Assembly: GCA_035582835.1 (NCBI GenBank)
Contig: JAYKAV010002928.1
Coordinates: 420,077 to 484,076 of the forward strand
Length of the DNA: 64,000 bases
Direction of reading: 5' to 3'
DNA from: Phoebastria nigripes
Taxonomy: Eukaryota > Chordata > Aves > Procellariiformes > Diomedeidae
Of the stretch, positions 36,371 through 50,000 are shown one piece after another (within the stretch, counting starts at the first letter, position 1; every line of letters begins with the position of its first letter). Below the pieces are notes generated by a model. The model saw only the letters and a program-made list of their open reading frames with translations. It searched no databases and was not told where the DNA came from. The translations under genes were made by a program, and so were the position numbers.

Positions 36371-38820
36371 GAGAATATTATAGTATAGGGTGGTAATTCC
36401 ATCCACACTTGGTGGGGTTTGGGCATGTATGTATCTGGCTGCCTTGAAAAAGCTGTCTCAGGGATGATCTTTATTTTCTTTCCTTTTCCTGTGTTTGGAT
36501 GAAAAACAGACCTGCGGTCACTGTCTGAGGTTCTTTTGGTACCAGTGCTTTAAAGCATTTCTTGAACTAACAGAAAAACTTTTAATCTTTCTAATATAAC
36601 ATTACAGAGAACAAACAAGTCTTTAATGCAAGCCCCAGGGTCTCTTGTGGGGAGATCCCGATAAAAACACAGCTTTCTGTTTTGGAAATACCCTCTGGTG
36701 GATTTGTCAAAACCCTACCAGAGACAATGGTGAACTTTCAAAGTAAGCAGAGACATGGAAAAAAAATATTGTAATTAAGACTGCAAGTGGTTGGCTTTTG
36801 TCATGGAATGCTAGCGAATATGATTTTATAGGTTAAAAGCTAAAAATCCCCCGCCTCAATGTTAGAGACTGCTAATTGAATTTATTTGTCCAGACATTGA
36901 AGTGCTCTGTTCTTTGAATGCCTGCTTTGTGCAGTGTTTCCACCTGGTCGTGTATGACACACTGGGACGTCCTCTAGCCCAGGACTTCCCGGAAGGTCAA
37001 AATATGCAAAATATGTTGCAAGCTGGGCTGCCGCATCTGACCTTCACTTCACCTCTGCCTGACCTGAATTAACATCTTTGTAACTGATCCCAAGCTTTGC
37101 TGTTTTTTCCCTACTTGCCGATGTTAAGCGTGTTTAAAAACACTTGTTAAAACTGACTCTCACCTGTAAGTCTGCTGAGGCAGGGAAGGAGGCAGATTCT
37201 GCGCTGGCATTTTGCCCATCTGGGTTTGAACAGTCCCTCCGCAGTGAGGTGCTGCAGACGGTGCTGTGTGTTTATGGTCTTCCTGACCTCAGACCTCACA
37301 TCTCGGTAATTTAACACCTCTGGGGTCCTCGTTCTATTTAAATACAATATATTGAGAGAGGAGGAAAGAGATGTCCAGAAGTGCTGTGCTATCTAAAGCT
37401 AAGAGTGCATCCCTGGTCCTTCGCTTTTACACCTAACTTTGATGGGCACGAGACAGGGCTAGCCAGAGAGAGGCCTCACTCAGAGACTCGGTCGCATTTA
37501 TCTGTTTGTAGTGGCCCTTCTTGCCGATTTATCTGAAGGACTTGGTGGGTGGTGTTTAGGGTCGTTCTGTACCCATGGCATTGCAGTGGCTCTTGTTTTT
37601 GCAAGCTTACCTGCAATGCTCCCACCAGTCCATGATGGTGTGTCTTCTGTCCTCTTGTCATTGGGAGAGCCCAGGCGGTGCAGGCAGTCTCTGTTAAAAG
37701 AATTTCAGCTCCCCTTTAACTGAGCTTTTTTCCCCCATGTTTTAAAGAAACACGCCTGTGGTTGATGGAGCTGTAAAGCACCAAATAGGTTTTTTTCATC
37801 CCTTTCTAGAACCAATGATGATTCCACTAATGACCATTTTACATCAACAAATCCTTCCCTGTAATCTGAAACATAGCCTTTAGTTTTGCCATGACCGTAA
37901 GGGGTCTATATATGGTTTCATGTACAGATTTCATAATAAACATTTAATGAAACAAGTTTTTTTGCTAACTTAGATTGTTTTGTCTCCTGGGGTGAGGGTT
38001 ACACTTTCCTTTGGTGATTGAAAGATGATGGATGCCACCCAGGTCTTTACCAGGGTACTAAGGCAAGTAATTTGTGCTTAGTGTTCAGTGGCTGAAACAA
38101 AGAATTAATGTATTTTAAAGTTTTGGATGCTCTGGGTAATTCATTTGTTGGCTGGGTCTTGACTGGCAGTCCACAGAGTATGGGTGGGCCATTTTTCTAG
38201 CTGATTGTGAAGATAGAGATAAAGCTATATTTTATGAATTGCTGTTTCCAAGGTCATCTGGAAATTGAGCAGTTCATAAAATATATCTTTGTTCAAAGAT
38301 ATATTTGATTATATAAAATATGATCCCAGAATCAATTGGGTACAAACAAGATGTTGCCTTTAGGGTTGAAAACACATTGTTAGAGGCATGAAGAGCAGAA
38401 ATTGTCGCTGCTGTCTTTGTGTGGCTATTGTTTTTGGTTTTAATAGGAACAGAATGAATGACATTTTTCCACCAGACCACTTATGCTCAACTATACCTCC
38501 AGGACAACTTCCTGGCCAAAAATATTCAAAACAAACAAACACAATAGCAATTCTACTCCAATTACATTGTTTGCAAACCAGCTAGTGTTCATAGAGTACT
38601 AGGTTTGGCAAATCCAAGCACTTCAGCCCTGGATGTTAATATTGGATATTTGTATGTGAATTACTTGTAGCTGTTGTGCTATTCAGGTAAGCGTTTGAGC
38701 GGCCATGTGCATGGGCACCTCCAGCATTTCTGCCCAATCTGTGATGAAAGCATACCCTAGCTGTCTTAACAATTTGGGTGAAAAGCCTGGGTATTGGGAA
38801 GACATCCTTGCCCAGTGACC

Positions 38821-38880
38821 AAATACTCATTGATGTCAATGGAGCTGAGATTTCAGCCTAGGGCTCTGGACCAAATCATA
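38821..38880. repeat. Possible ancient amniote interspersed repeat fragment
   Basis: The segment contains CTCATTGATGTCAATGGAGC followed by a CTCTGGACCAAATCA stretch. This resembles old, degraded interspersed repeats of amniotes that carry a TCAATGGGAG-type core near GGATCTGGCCC-like sequence. I cannot name the family with confidence and the match is short. Confidence 0.3.
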
Positions 38881-41800
38881 CACCAATTTCAAAACTTTCA
38901 CTTGAAAGAAGAATAACTAAATATTAAGTGTGGGAAAGAGAGACAGAGGAGGAGGAATTTATCAGTTGCTCTTTTATGTAAGTGGAGCCAGTATTTGTAG
39001 GAGGAGAGTGAGCTTGCTGGCTTTGTGGCACCTTTTCCTGTGGTTTGAGCTGCCAGAGGGATCCTATAGAGAGCAAACCTAAATCAGCAAACATGCTTGT
39101 GACTTTCCAGTAAATTTTCTTTGGCCAATGGGAATGGTCATGGAAATACTGACTGTTGTAACTCACAGTTTTAAATATATATAGTGCTGTGGATTGGTAT
39201 TGTAGTCATTTCTCCTCCCTGAGATAGAGGGCTACAGGAACCTAGTCAAGGGAAAAGAACTTGTATGGTAAGGATGCTATGGGACACAGAGGGAGGAATA
39301 ATGCAGTGGTTCTGGCTCCAACAAGGTTTCCAAGCTTCATTCCAACCCCAGGTCTGCTGATCTCACTCTTTTCAGCATCTTCACACTTCCAGTCATCTGG
39401 GTCCTCTCCCCATCACTGTCTGTTCTCTGTGAGTCAGCTGGGTGGATGTCCTCAGCAGACCCTCTAGGACCTGGAGGAATTGCTCCTGCATTGTCATACC
39501 TAGTGCCTCCAGCTGTCAAAGTGGGACCTCTCCCAGGAACACAAAGATATGCCTCTGACTCCTGCTGGCGTACCTCTGCGGGAAGGCCACAGCAGCATGG
39601 TCCATGCTAGGCACAGAGTACATCTCCCGTGTCCTTGGAGAGCTTTGGGTTATTAATAACCCCTTGCTGAAGCCTATGTCTTTGCAGTTACTGCACAGAT
39701 AGACCCATGGACAGTGGAGGCGAGGTGTAAATGCCCAAAGTGAGCCACGTCGTCTAGTGCTGGCTCCCACAGTGGAGTCCCTACCATCACAGATCTAGTA
39801 AGAGAAACATGGCTATGTGTTAGTTAAAAGGCGTAATAGTGGCTACAGCAGAATGCTGCCCCTTGGAAATTTAAATTTTACATTGTGGTTTACCTGCCAT
39901 GTACCCCTGCCCAGGATGCAGAGATCTGAGTGAGGTGCTGCAGTGTGCAAAGACAGTCATGTTAACAGCTGTGAGAAAGTCTGATCATCCTTTTCCCATA
40001 AACTGGAAATATAAGTTGCCTAAAGCATAAAGCATATCACAAATACTATATGATATTTTATATTCTCAATTTGGAGCCTGTAGTTACCCACCGGTGGGTT
40101 GCGGCAGAGGTTGGGATAGGGCGATACGTCAGTGTGACATCAAGGTTCTCTCCTGCAGGCTCTGGACTGTGTGTGGTTTGTGGAGGTTGTGTCCATCCGT
40201 TGAATAAAGCCAGGGTCTTTCACTCCCTCCCATGTTTCAGATATGGCTTTAGTTAAATACAGCCCTGTTACCTCCAGGGGCATTGGAGGGTCACAGACTC
40301 AGAGGAGTTCTTGTGAAGTTGAAGCCCGTTCAGAGTCCCAGCTGCAGATGCCACAGCCTGCCTAGGTGCACAGCAGTGACTGTGTTTTTACCCTCTCTAT
40401 AAAAACCCAGAAAAAAGGAGGACAAACACTTAGAGTGTGTAAAGTGTTAAGCAAGGCTTTTTTTCAAGTGGACCCCGTGTTTCCATTCCTTCTGGCTGGA
40501 GGGAGCTTTCTTCAGAGCAGGTCCCTCTGACAAGTTGGCATTTGCAGCCAGTATTGAAACGGTCAAAGAGTCAAGGTGGGCAGGAGCTGCTGCTGCTGAG
40601 ATTCAGTTTTGTCTCCCTGTCAAATAAAGGCCAAAGCAAACACAGGCCAAAGGAGCATCACCTCTGATAAAAACAGTAGAGGCAGCAAACATACCAGAAG
40701 CAGTAGGGCTGCATTAGCCAAGAAGTAAGATGTATTAGCCCAGTGCGGAGCATGCTGACCCACCAAAGACACGTCTGGTCTCCAGACCTGCCTGGTGATG
40801 CCCTGTGCCAGGGAGGTGTGTCCTCACCTTGTAGTAGAGATGACAGAAATGGGCAAAATTCTGTTTGGTAAGGAGTTGCCATCTCTGCAAAAGTTTGTGT
40901 TTGAATTTGGAGCAAGTCAAGGCTGCAAAACCTTTCCCATGGCAAGATGAATTCTGAAATTTTCTGTCTGGGAGAACATTGAAACTTTCCCATCTGAGGT
41001 GCCCTACGTAAAAGGGAAGGCCTGTACTCCTGCGGGTGAGACTTTGAACAGCAAAGTGGTGGGGACTCTCTGGAAGGAGCTTAGGGAATAGCAGCCTTTA
41101 AGATGTGGCTTGGGTGGATGTCATGCCTCCAGATCTCATACTTCAATGGCAAGGAGGCTGGAAGCCTCAAGGACTGTGCCTGTAGCATCCTTTGGGTGTC
41201 CAGATTTCCCTGTTGAGAACTGGGAGCGCAGACCCTTGGAGACACTGCCAGACCTGCAGCTTCTCCACCCCAGCACAGTAGCCCAGAGGCTGGAAGCCCT
41301 GGCACCTGTGTGGAAGGGCTGTCCTGGGGCCAATGGCTTGGGCAGTCTGAGAAACACAGCCCATTTCCAAGACATCACCTGTGCAGCTTCCCTCCCCTTC
41401 TGGCAGAGGAGGGGTGTCATGACCTGAGGATTAGTCAGGTGGCAGGGTGTGCTGAAAGCCATTGCTCTGATGTAGGCATGTCAAGGCATCACCTGTGAGT
41501 TTGTAGGTCCTAACTCTCCTTGCATCTCCCCCCATTCCCGTGAGAAAGCATTTTTCAGCCTCCCTTTTCCGTGGCCATGGGAATTCAAGCTAAGTTGCCT
41601 TCTTCCTCAGCTGCTCAGAGAGACACAGAAGGATCCTGTCCTCCCAGTTCTCCAGATCCACCTACCTAAACATTTTGCCACCCCCCGTGTGCCAGGCAGT
41701 GTGGGGGAGCCTCCAGTGTTTGGCACTGCATCCTCTGGAGGAGGCCAGGGAGATAAGTCATGTCTACTCATGACGTCTGTTGCCCGGAGATCCCAGATGT

Positions 41801-43439
41801 GTCTGTAGATTGTCCGCTCTGGAGGATCTCCCACAGCGAGCAAGACACAGCTCTTGAAGCAGTGTTTGTGGCTAGTGTTGCTGGCTGTTAAAGAGTTCAC
41901 TGAGCACCTTTCCCAGGATGACTTGCTTTTGCTTTATGCTGCTGAGGGGTTGTTTATGTATGATGCTTTGTGGGTGGGATGTGGTTTTGTTACTGCTCCA
42001 TTGTTGGACTCTGTTTGGGCACTCTGCCCGTTTGTGATTAGTGATGTTTTGAGTTGAGGCTCTAAGGTGCTTTCAGGCATACTCCAGGTACCAGAAGTAA
42101 AAGAGGTGTTGTTATCATCAAGATACTTCAATGTAATATCAAATGTAATCAGAAGTGAATTAATTAAAGCAGTGTGTACATATAAGTCCTTTTATGGTGG
42201 ATGTTCAAGAAACTCATATGGCGTAATTTAGAGCTCAATTTTTTAGACTTTTGTAACCCTCTCCTCTCCATGAGAAGGTGGTAACTTGGCAGTAGACGGC
42301 AGGACTGCTGTCAGAGGGCAAACCTCTCCTGCAAAGGCCTCTTAGCGAAACATGACTCTTGAAACAGGTTAGGAAATTGTGTGCATTTGTTGATCCAGGC
42401 CCCAGCACATTTTAAGGTTAATTCTTACGGCTTACATAACTAGTGTAGGCTGGGATCTAATGGTTGCTTGGGTTTCATCTGACCTTGGAGTGAGCAAAAA
42501 CCTGTAGAAAATATGTATTTATTGTTGGTCTCAGCTCTACCAGGATTAAACCTTCCTTTCTGCAGCACGGCATACCCTTGACGTGGTTGTCTGCTAGAAA
42601 AATTGTCTGGAGTGCAGCTGCCTCTTCTGTCCAACACCTCAGGCTTTGTGAGGCTGGTGGTTCTTTATCCCCATGGAGAGGAGACTGGAATTCGGATAGA
42701 GGAGGGGTTGACAGGATTGCAAGGTGACCAGAGATACGGATCCTAAATGATTGCCTGAAGCTACCTGTAGCCTCAGCCTGACAAGCACAGCCAGAAACCT
42801 CCTCCCCATTTTCGTGAACCCAGCGGCAATGGTGGCTGAGCGGTATGTGTTGCTAAACTAGCTGTGGAGGAGACCACAAGCTGGCAGACCAGAGCCATGA
42901 GATTCAGATGATGAGGAGCTGAAATGGCAGCTTCAGCTCAGCCTGCGTCAGGGTGATGGGGTGACTTGGGTGGCCCTGGTTCAGTGTTTTGACTCTCACA
43001 AAAGCTGTACTGGCCACATCTGAGCAGCAGTAACCTGTGCGGAGGAGGCTGGGAAGCCAGGAGCTGGTGGAAACATGGGGAAATTGGACTGGACCCCCTA
43101 CATCTGAGACTGTTTGCCGGGGATAGTATGTTATCTTGATGTGTATGAATCTAGTGACTTTGTTTTCCCAACGTGTTTGAAAAAGTACCAAACAGGGAGG
43201 AGATTAAAATGACCCAAAACGTTCAGAGCACTAAAGAAAGGGGGCACTTTTAAAATCCTCACATCTGTTTGAACCAAGCTCGTGACTTTCTGAGCTGCAA
43301 CTCTGTGATTTGGACAGGGCAGAGATAGGAAATGGGTTGATGTTGAAGCTGAAAATGAACCAAAATGTAAAATTTTGTCTTTGACATACTCCAGTATTAG
43401 CACTTTGTGTGCTGCTTTGGTCTCTCAAGCTACTTTAGT

Positions 43440-43630
43440 TTACTGCTGGAGAAGGTTGAAAGGTGATTCATTCACAGTTTACAAGTACCTAAAAAGGGAA
43501 TAGGTTTCTGGTTGCTAGATGGGATTCAAATTTACCAGAGAAAGGCAGAGAGATCTCTTGGCTGGAAGCCAAAGTTAGAGAAATTCAGGCTAGGAATAAG
43601 GGCTGCAGTTTAAACAATATGAATAAAAAA
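43440..43630 (+). mobile_element. CR1 LINE fragment, sense on + strand
   Basis: The order of landmarks follows the same CR1 region seen at 18290-18460. They are GAGAAGGTTGAAAGGTGATT (about 43449), TTTACAAGTACCTAAAAAGG (about 43478), GAGAAAGGCAGAGAGATCTC (about 43538), TTGGCTGGAAGCC (about 43558) and GAGAAATTCAGGCTAGGAAT AAGG (about 43577). Sense orientation is the same as the NRG2 gene. It is heavily diverged and truncated at both ends, with approximate boundaries. Confidence 0.65.
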
Positions 43631-46600
43631 CAGTGGAAGGTCTTTGGCTGGCATTAAGCAGACTCATCAGCAGTTAATGGCTCTAAATGAGGATTTCTGT
43701 GTTTTCCTAAAAGATGCAGGAATTATGAAGAGAGACTTTCCAGCCCAGAGCAGCCCTTCCAAGAGACCAAGGCTGGGCTTCCCTTTCAACTGGAGCAGCC
43801 TNTGCATGGCTCTGGATGCTGCATCCCCAGGCTTGGGGCTCTGCCTGCTCTTCCCATGCTGCTGTCCAAACACAAGCCACACTTGTAGTGTAGCAGTAAG
43901 GCGCACAGATGTGCTGGGCGTCAGGGAGCACAGCTCTGTTTCTTTGTGCCCAGCGCATTTCCCGGACACAGTCCAAAATATTTCTGGATTGGATACCCCT
44001 TTCACTGGCCTGCCTGATTCAACCGGGGAATTACAGTCCGTGAAGTGTGGCTTGTGAGCTGAATGCACAGTCCCTTTCCCTCCTGTAGTAAGACAGTCGA
44101 AGACATGCAATCTGGGGAAGAAACATGTTCTCCTCCCTGTTTCTGGCCAGGACTCTCTGCTGGAGGGGTGCGGTGAAAGCAGAGCCCCAGCTCTGTGTGA
44201 GTGTCAGCTCCACCTCTGCCGCGCTTGGCATATGTCTCTTTGGACTTGCCTATTTAGGAATGTCATGTAACATATCACTGGTGGCCAAGAGCACAAGGTG
44301 CAAGAGGTGCATAGGTTTGCATGAGATGTGATTCATGTTGGTGGGGAGGAACCGGGGAATAGAGATCTTGGAAGGTTTCTTGCTTGTCCTTGGCCCTCTT
44401 GTTCAACAGTCTCCAGGTTTCTGGGTTTTGCTCTGCTCTTGCCAGCATTTTCTGGGGAGAGGGGCAGGGCTGACACATCTTTCTCCCAGGCCACGCTGCC
44501 TGCTTCATAATTCTGCAGACCGCAAGCCTGGAAATAATATGAAGCAGATGCACCAATGCCAAGGTCAGGACCTTCCCAGTATTTAAGGCATATGTATACT
44601 GTTGGCATGGTACAGGGTGACCTCAGTGTACAATAGGAGCCAACCGACACACACATTCAGACAGAATAAATATTTGACAGAGTCTATTTCTCTATTCCCC
44701 AAAATGACCCCTATAAAAGCAAGGTCCTGTTTACCTTCCTGGCTCTCCGTGCACAGTGTTCTGAGAAGAGACAAGCTCTCTTCTCCATTCATTGCCTTCC
44801 TGCTCTTCTGCGTGACCCATTTCCAGGCAAGGATCAGGGATATTGGCTTCACAAAACCCAGGACACCTTGGATTTTCACAGAACTCCTGAAATTTGGGGA
44901 AAGCTGAGATCGTTTTTGTTCAGAAGTCTCTCTGCCTGTGCCAAAGCCCAGTGACCTGGGAAGCAGTGCAAGACATCAGTGTGCAGCCTGAAGCAATTGC
45001 CTGCAGCTGTCCAAGCCGTTTTTTGTGCTGTCCCTACCCCATTAGCACATGTGCAGCCCTTCCCATCCTGTTGCCTCTGGCACAGGTTTCTAGGGAGCCT
45101 GCAGCAGACTTGGGTGTGCAAAGATAACAGTCAGGAAGAATATTTGGTGGGTTTATTCTTTTTTCCTTGGTGTGCTAAACATGTTTCCTTTGCTTCTGTG
45201 CCTTGGCGCCAGTGTAGCTGTGCAGCTCTGAGTCAGCAGAAGGTCTGGCGTGCTTGGGACCAGACCTGCTGCATTACCCACCCACGTGCTGCCAGGCACC
45301 TCTCCTCTCACGGTCGCAGACGTCTCTGGGTTTGCCTTTCAGTCACTGTGAGCTTTGCCCAGCCAGTTTGTGTTACTCTGAACTGTTCCATTTCTGTCCA
45401 TGTTTGTATCTTTTCGATTAAGGACAATTTAGCTTCTCATGCTCTCACACATAAAACAGAGGAATATGAGAGTCCTCAGAGCTTCCTACCAGGGGACCAT
45501 ATGCCTGATGATTGCTGTGCTTTTTATTTTGTATAAGATCACTTCCAGTGAAAACAGTCTTTAAATAAAACCAACCTATGATAACTTAGCTTGGCACGAA
45601 GAATGAGTAGAGACATACAAAGGTCTATAAATTGCTCTAATGAAACCCATCCAGTTCCTTCTCCTTTGATTGCTCTTCCGTATCGCAAGATCAGAATGCA
45701 CTAGGCAATTAAAAGATGGCTTGTGCGTATTAGACAGAGGAAATAATACTTTATCTGTAACACATCTTAGACAAGTGGAAACCATTGTTACCAATATTCT
45801 TAAGGCAAAACTAGCAACTTGCTATTTTCTTTTTTAAGGTTAACACTGAGAATGAAAAAGGGATCTAGAAGAGTGCAGAGCTGTCAGTTGAAAGAAAAAT
45901 TGCAAGCATGCTAATCCTTTCTTGTCAGGTTTAATATAAAGCCTGGCAGAGATTGATAAGAAGCCTCCCTCTCTGCCTGATGTTCCAGGTGCATGGTAAA
46001 ATCACCTCTCTCAAACACCCAGGAAAGCTCACGTGCAGACCCAGGCTTCAGATTGGAAATGCTGCTGGCCAGCCTGACATTGCAGGTCCTAAGACCATTT
46101 TAAATAGCTTTATTCTTTCACTTTTCTAACTGCAACCTGAAGAATAGCTGTCCCTCTCCTTCTGATCCTTTATATGTCCAGGTTTGCATTGCAGCCCGTC
46201 TCAGTAGCTGTTGCTCTGCTGCTGATGCTGTTGTGCCAAATGAGCGTCCGTCTTGGCAGCAGGCACAGAGCATCTGTGGCACACACTGCTGGGGGACAGG
46301 GGACCACTCCCTGTGACCTGCTTCTGCTCCTTCTGAAGCAAAACGCTCCGGCTGTGGTTGGTGGTGCTGTGGGATTGGCAGCATGCCCATCGGCAGCGGC
46401 AGAGGTCATGTAGGTGTTGGTAATCATCGGCAGCAATGACAGGATGCAGGGAAAAATAGTCTCTGAAGAGCCTGAGCTCCTGCATCCCTAGCTCTGGCCT
46501 GGTGGGAGAGCCTGGAGAGCAGAGCAAACCCCTGTGCTAGCAGGAGACACACAGGTCCTGCCTGCGTGGGTAAGGGCAGCTGTGGAGCAGTCGAGCCTGG

Positions 46601-46859
46601 CCACGTGGAGTGGAGAAAAGAGCGAGCCAGAGCCGGGGGCTCCCTCTGTTCCCCACCTGGATGTTTCTGACTCCATGCTCCTTCCCTGCCTGTGTGCTGG
46701 TAAAACCCAGGGAGCCGAGCTGGCGCGCAGCCCCTCTCCAGCCATCATGTGGCAGCGGGGGCAGCAAGCGCTTTTCCCAGGGGAGGGGGCTTGGTGGGCT
46801 TCACATGGCTTGTGCACAGCCTCTGAAAGGCTCACATTGTCTGGTTTCTCTTTTTGTAG

Positions 46860-47031
46860 CTGTCCCTCCCAAACTGAAGAAACTGAAAAGCCCAAATGTT
46901 CATGTCGGTGAAAAGATTTCACTGAAATGTGAGGCGACTGCTGGAAACCCTCAGCCGTCCTACAAATGGTTTAAAGATGGCAAAGAGCTGAAGAAGAGCA
47001 AAGACATCCGGATCAAGTATGGGAATGGGAA
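46860..47031 (+). CDS. NRG2: Neuregulin 2 exon, first half of the Ig domain
   Basis: This internal exon has 172 bases: two bases completing an alanine codon, 56 full codons and two bases of a split lysine codon. It encodes VPPKLKKLKSPN, then GEKISLKCEA, GNPQPSYKWFKDGKELKK and DIRIKYGNGK. Joined to the exon at 19482, these are residues 30 to 87. Cys53 is the first Ig disulfide cysteine and Trp66 the conserved core tryptophan. GNPQPSY-WFKDGKEL and DIRIKYGNG are signatures of NRG2; NRG1 differs strongly here. The clustered lysines fit the heparan-sulfate binding known for neuregulin Ig domains. The acceptor AG is at 46858-46859 (phase 1) and the donor at 47032 is GTAAGT (phase 2). The open frame running upstream from 46610 is intron read-through, not coding. 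Confidence 0.97.
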
Positions 47032-50000
47032 GTAAGTATGCTACGGGGCTGCTCTGCCTCTGCTCACTAACGCTGAGTGTCTGGGTCTGGGGGACCGTCT
47101 GGCTAGAAGTGGTTGCTGTGCTCTGCAAGTCACTGCTGAGCGATACTGAGATGCTTCCTTGGAGTCACAGGACCATGCACAGCCCATTTACCATGCCCCG
47201 GAGAGTGAGCAAGATTCCCAGTTTCCTCAAAGAGTAGTGGAGAGAGAGGAGCAAGGTGCACACAGGATAGGTGCTGGGTTTGTAGATGGGGCTCTCCTTG
47301 GGTAACTGTGTCACTGGGTATCTGAGATGGGTGTCAAGTGACCTGGGGAGATAACTCTTTCCCTGCTAGCTGTAGACTGGTTGTAGGCAGCTCAGGTTAT
47401 CTGGGGTGAATCCTGCTTTGTGATTAGGGGTTTGAATGCAGAAGCTGTCCAAACTCAGCAGTAGTCACCCCACCAGCCAACAGTGGGCCTGCATAAATGT
47501 GGGACGAGTCCCTCTGTTCTCTCCTGAATTTAGGTGGCCTTGAAAGCATCTAAGGCAACTGCAAGGATGCAAGAGCGCATCACGATACTGTCCGATTAGG
47601 GACCATAGTCACCCACCGAGGCCCTGTCTCACGCAAGACCTTGCGTGGCTGCACCCAGGACAAGCTCCATCGTGGCTGCCCCAAACTCCCCACACAGCGA
47701 AGCTCTCGGGCAGCTGCTCTCAGTGTCATCCTAGGGACCACCTTATTCAGGCAGTGCAAAAACACCATGAGAAATAGGCCCCAGTGACTAAGCTAAGGGG
47801 TTCTCACTGGGAATTGATTTAAATGGATCCATGTTGATATTTTTCAAGGCCAAATATTTACATATGATGTATCTTAAAATTATTCCGTAATTGTGACTAT
47901 GCTTACATTCATATATCCTGACCTAGCCAGCAACAAAGTCCGCTTGCAACTGCCCGACCCCTTGGGAAACTTGAAACTAATTCTTTGCTAACATACGTTA
48001 TGTCTGAGTGTGTGAAAAATAGCTCACCTCTTCTCATTATGGACCTGATAGAGTATTAATTTTTAAAATTAGAAGCACTAAAAAATCAGTTAGAAAAATC
48101 AGTTAGTGCTCGAATGGGTCATTGCCAATTGCCTAATTTAATTTCAGTCCTGTTGGTTTTGATTTCAAAGTCTCACACCCAAAATGGTTGACCTCCTTCG
48201 TAATAACTGTAGGATCCATGGCTGTTTTGGGATGAGGTAGAGAGGTGGAAGGCTTAGGCTAGAAACACCAGTGCATCCAGGATAACTGGCTCGTGTCTAG
48301 TGGTGCTGTCTGCTCAGGAAGGGCTGTCAGGGCTTGCAGGCAGCAGAGGTAGGGCAGAACTGTGCCTGCCTCTGTGCTCTGTTGCCCTCTATTTCTGTGG
48401 CCCATGCCAGCCTCATGGCCTCAGTTGTTTACCGATGGGTACTGGAGCTGGGATGCCCTGGAGGAATGTCTGCACCACCCGCTGCAGCCAGGCGTGGGAA
48501 GCCTGCCGGTACACCCCATGTGGACACNGCATCCCTGTGGGCAGGCAGCTTGTGGGACCCCAAGCTTGCTGGCACTGGGGTCTCGTAGGGATGTTGGGGA
48601 GCTATTTCCCCCAGAGCTAGAGAGCAATCAGCCCCAGACCAAACACCCAGCAAAACTTTCTGGGGAGGGATTCTGGCCATGGCAAGAAGCGCCTCTTGCA
48701 GCATTTCCCTGCTGTGCTCCCAGAGATCATAGTCCTTCCTTGCCTCCTGGCATCCCGTGTCCAGCACGAAGCTGTGACAGGATGGCATCCCACCCACAGC
48801 GGTGCAGGGTGGGCACGCACTCCCTGGGTCAGGGACATAAACATATGGAAGAAGGTTGATCCTCTTTCCTCAGGACACTGCTGTCAAGTCATAATTTTGC
48901 ATTTACCAGTTTCCATGGCAACACGTTGGCTCACAGCCTGCCAGTGACAGGCCAAAGACATGTGCGTGCTAGAAGTGCTTCCTGCTGGCAAAATAAGCCC
49001 AAGGATAAACATTTTAAAGAAAGTTGAGCACCTGCCTCCTCCAGTGTCTGAGGCTCCCTCAGCAGCAAAGGTGTGAGCCCAAAGCATCCCCCGCTGATCT
49101 GCCCCCAGAATCACTTCCCATCCCTGCTTCTGCCCCCTGCTGCCATTAAAACATGCCATTAAGTGGAGAGGTTGCCTGCCTGGGGCTGGGGCCTGGCTAC
49201 GGAGACTAGACTCAAGCAGCTGTCGAGCTGGGACAGCTCTGAGACAATAACCCCTTGACCATTTGCCCCTTGTTGAGCAGTCAGCAGTGCAGGAACACTT
49301 CTCCAGGCAGATCTGTCCCGCCCGGTCTGGCATCCTCAGCTTTCAGGCTCTCTTCTCCACTGGGTTTGCTAGGTCTCAGTGCTTGAAAACACCTCGAGGG
49401 CAGAGTGCTCACTGGCATTGGACCTTCCTCCTTCTGGTCTTGTCTGCATGCAATAAACATTAAAAATTGCTCTGTGCATGCAGGCTGAGGATTGAGGGAG
49501 CCCTCATGACTTTGCATATCTCCATTAAGTAGCTAGTGGGGCTGAGTTTAGTAGAGGGACCCAAAACTGGACATGGGATATGGGTGTACATCATTACTTC
49601 GAGCATGTTAGGAGGGTACTCCAAGGAAGGATAAGCATCCTAAACTGTAAAGCTCAGAAAGGAAGTCTTACTCTATGGTGATTAATTCAAGAATAATGGG
49701 GTTTATACATCTGGCTCCACTTAGAGATAACACTGGTCTCCAGATAATCCTGTGCTCTTCCTTTCAGTTCAGCATAGAGTGCTGTTTCCAGAGAGCTAGA
49801 AATAGAGCAGCCGGGAGGGACTTTCATAGAGAAAGTACACAAGGCAAAAACCTTCACGGACTATGCAGCACCTGGCCAGGTGCACAGGATCATTTCTTTA
49901 AAAGTTTGATCCAAAGACCTAATAGAGTTGTCTGCTGGAGCCAGGCAAAATGAGCCCTGCCAGGATGTAGAAGTGTTGTCCATAGTGTTTCCCTTGGCCC

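Larger units (their letters stand above)
19570..46859 (+). other. NRG2: NRG2 intron between the alternative first exon and the Ig exon 1
   Basis: This 27,290-base interval runs from the GT at 19570 to the AG at 46858-46859. The acceptor is preceded by a clear pyrimidine tract (TCTGGTTTCTCTTTTTGTAG). It is a phase 1 intron. Apart from the repeats and the CpG-dense patch listed separately, I see no exon with protein similarity on either strand. Stretches of moderately high GC (about 20600-21200 and 46600-46800) contain open frames with no recognisable product. Intronic enhancers or small RNAs could be present but are not recognisable by eye. Confidence 0.8.

Noticed and set aside
44979..45536. 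Plus-strand open frame of about 185 codons
   Set aside because: No protein family resemblance. The sequence looks like ordinary GC-moderate intron, with competing frames on both strands.
46610..46859. Upstream extension of the reading frame of Ig exon 1
   Set aside because: A clear pyrimidine tract and AG at 46858-46859, the phase 1 match to the first exon and the end of NRG2 similarity at VPPKLKK show this part is intron.
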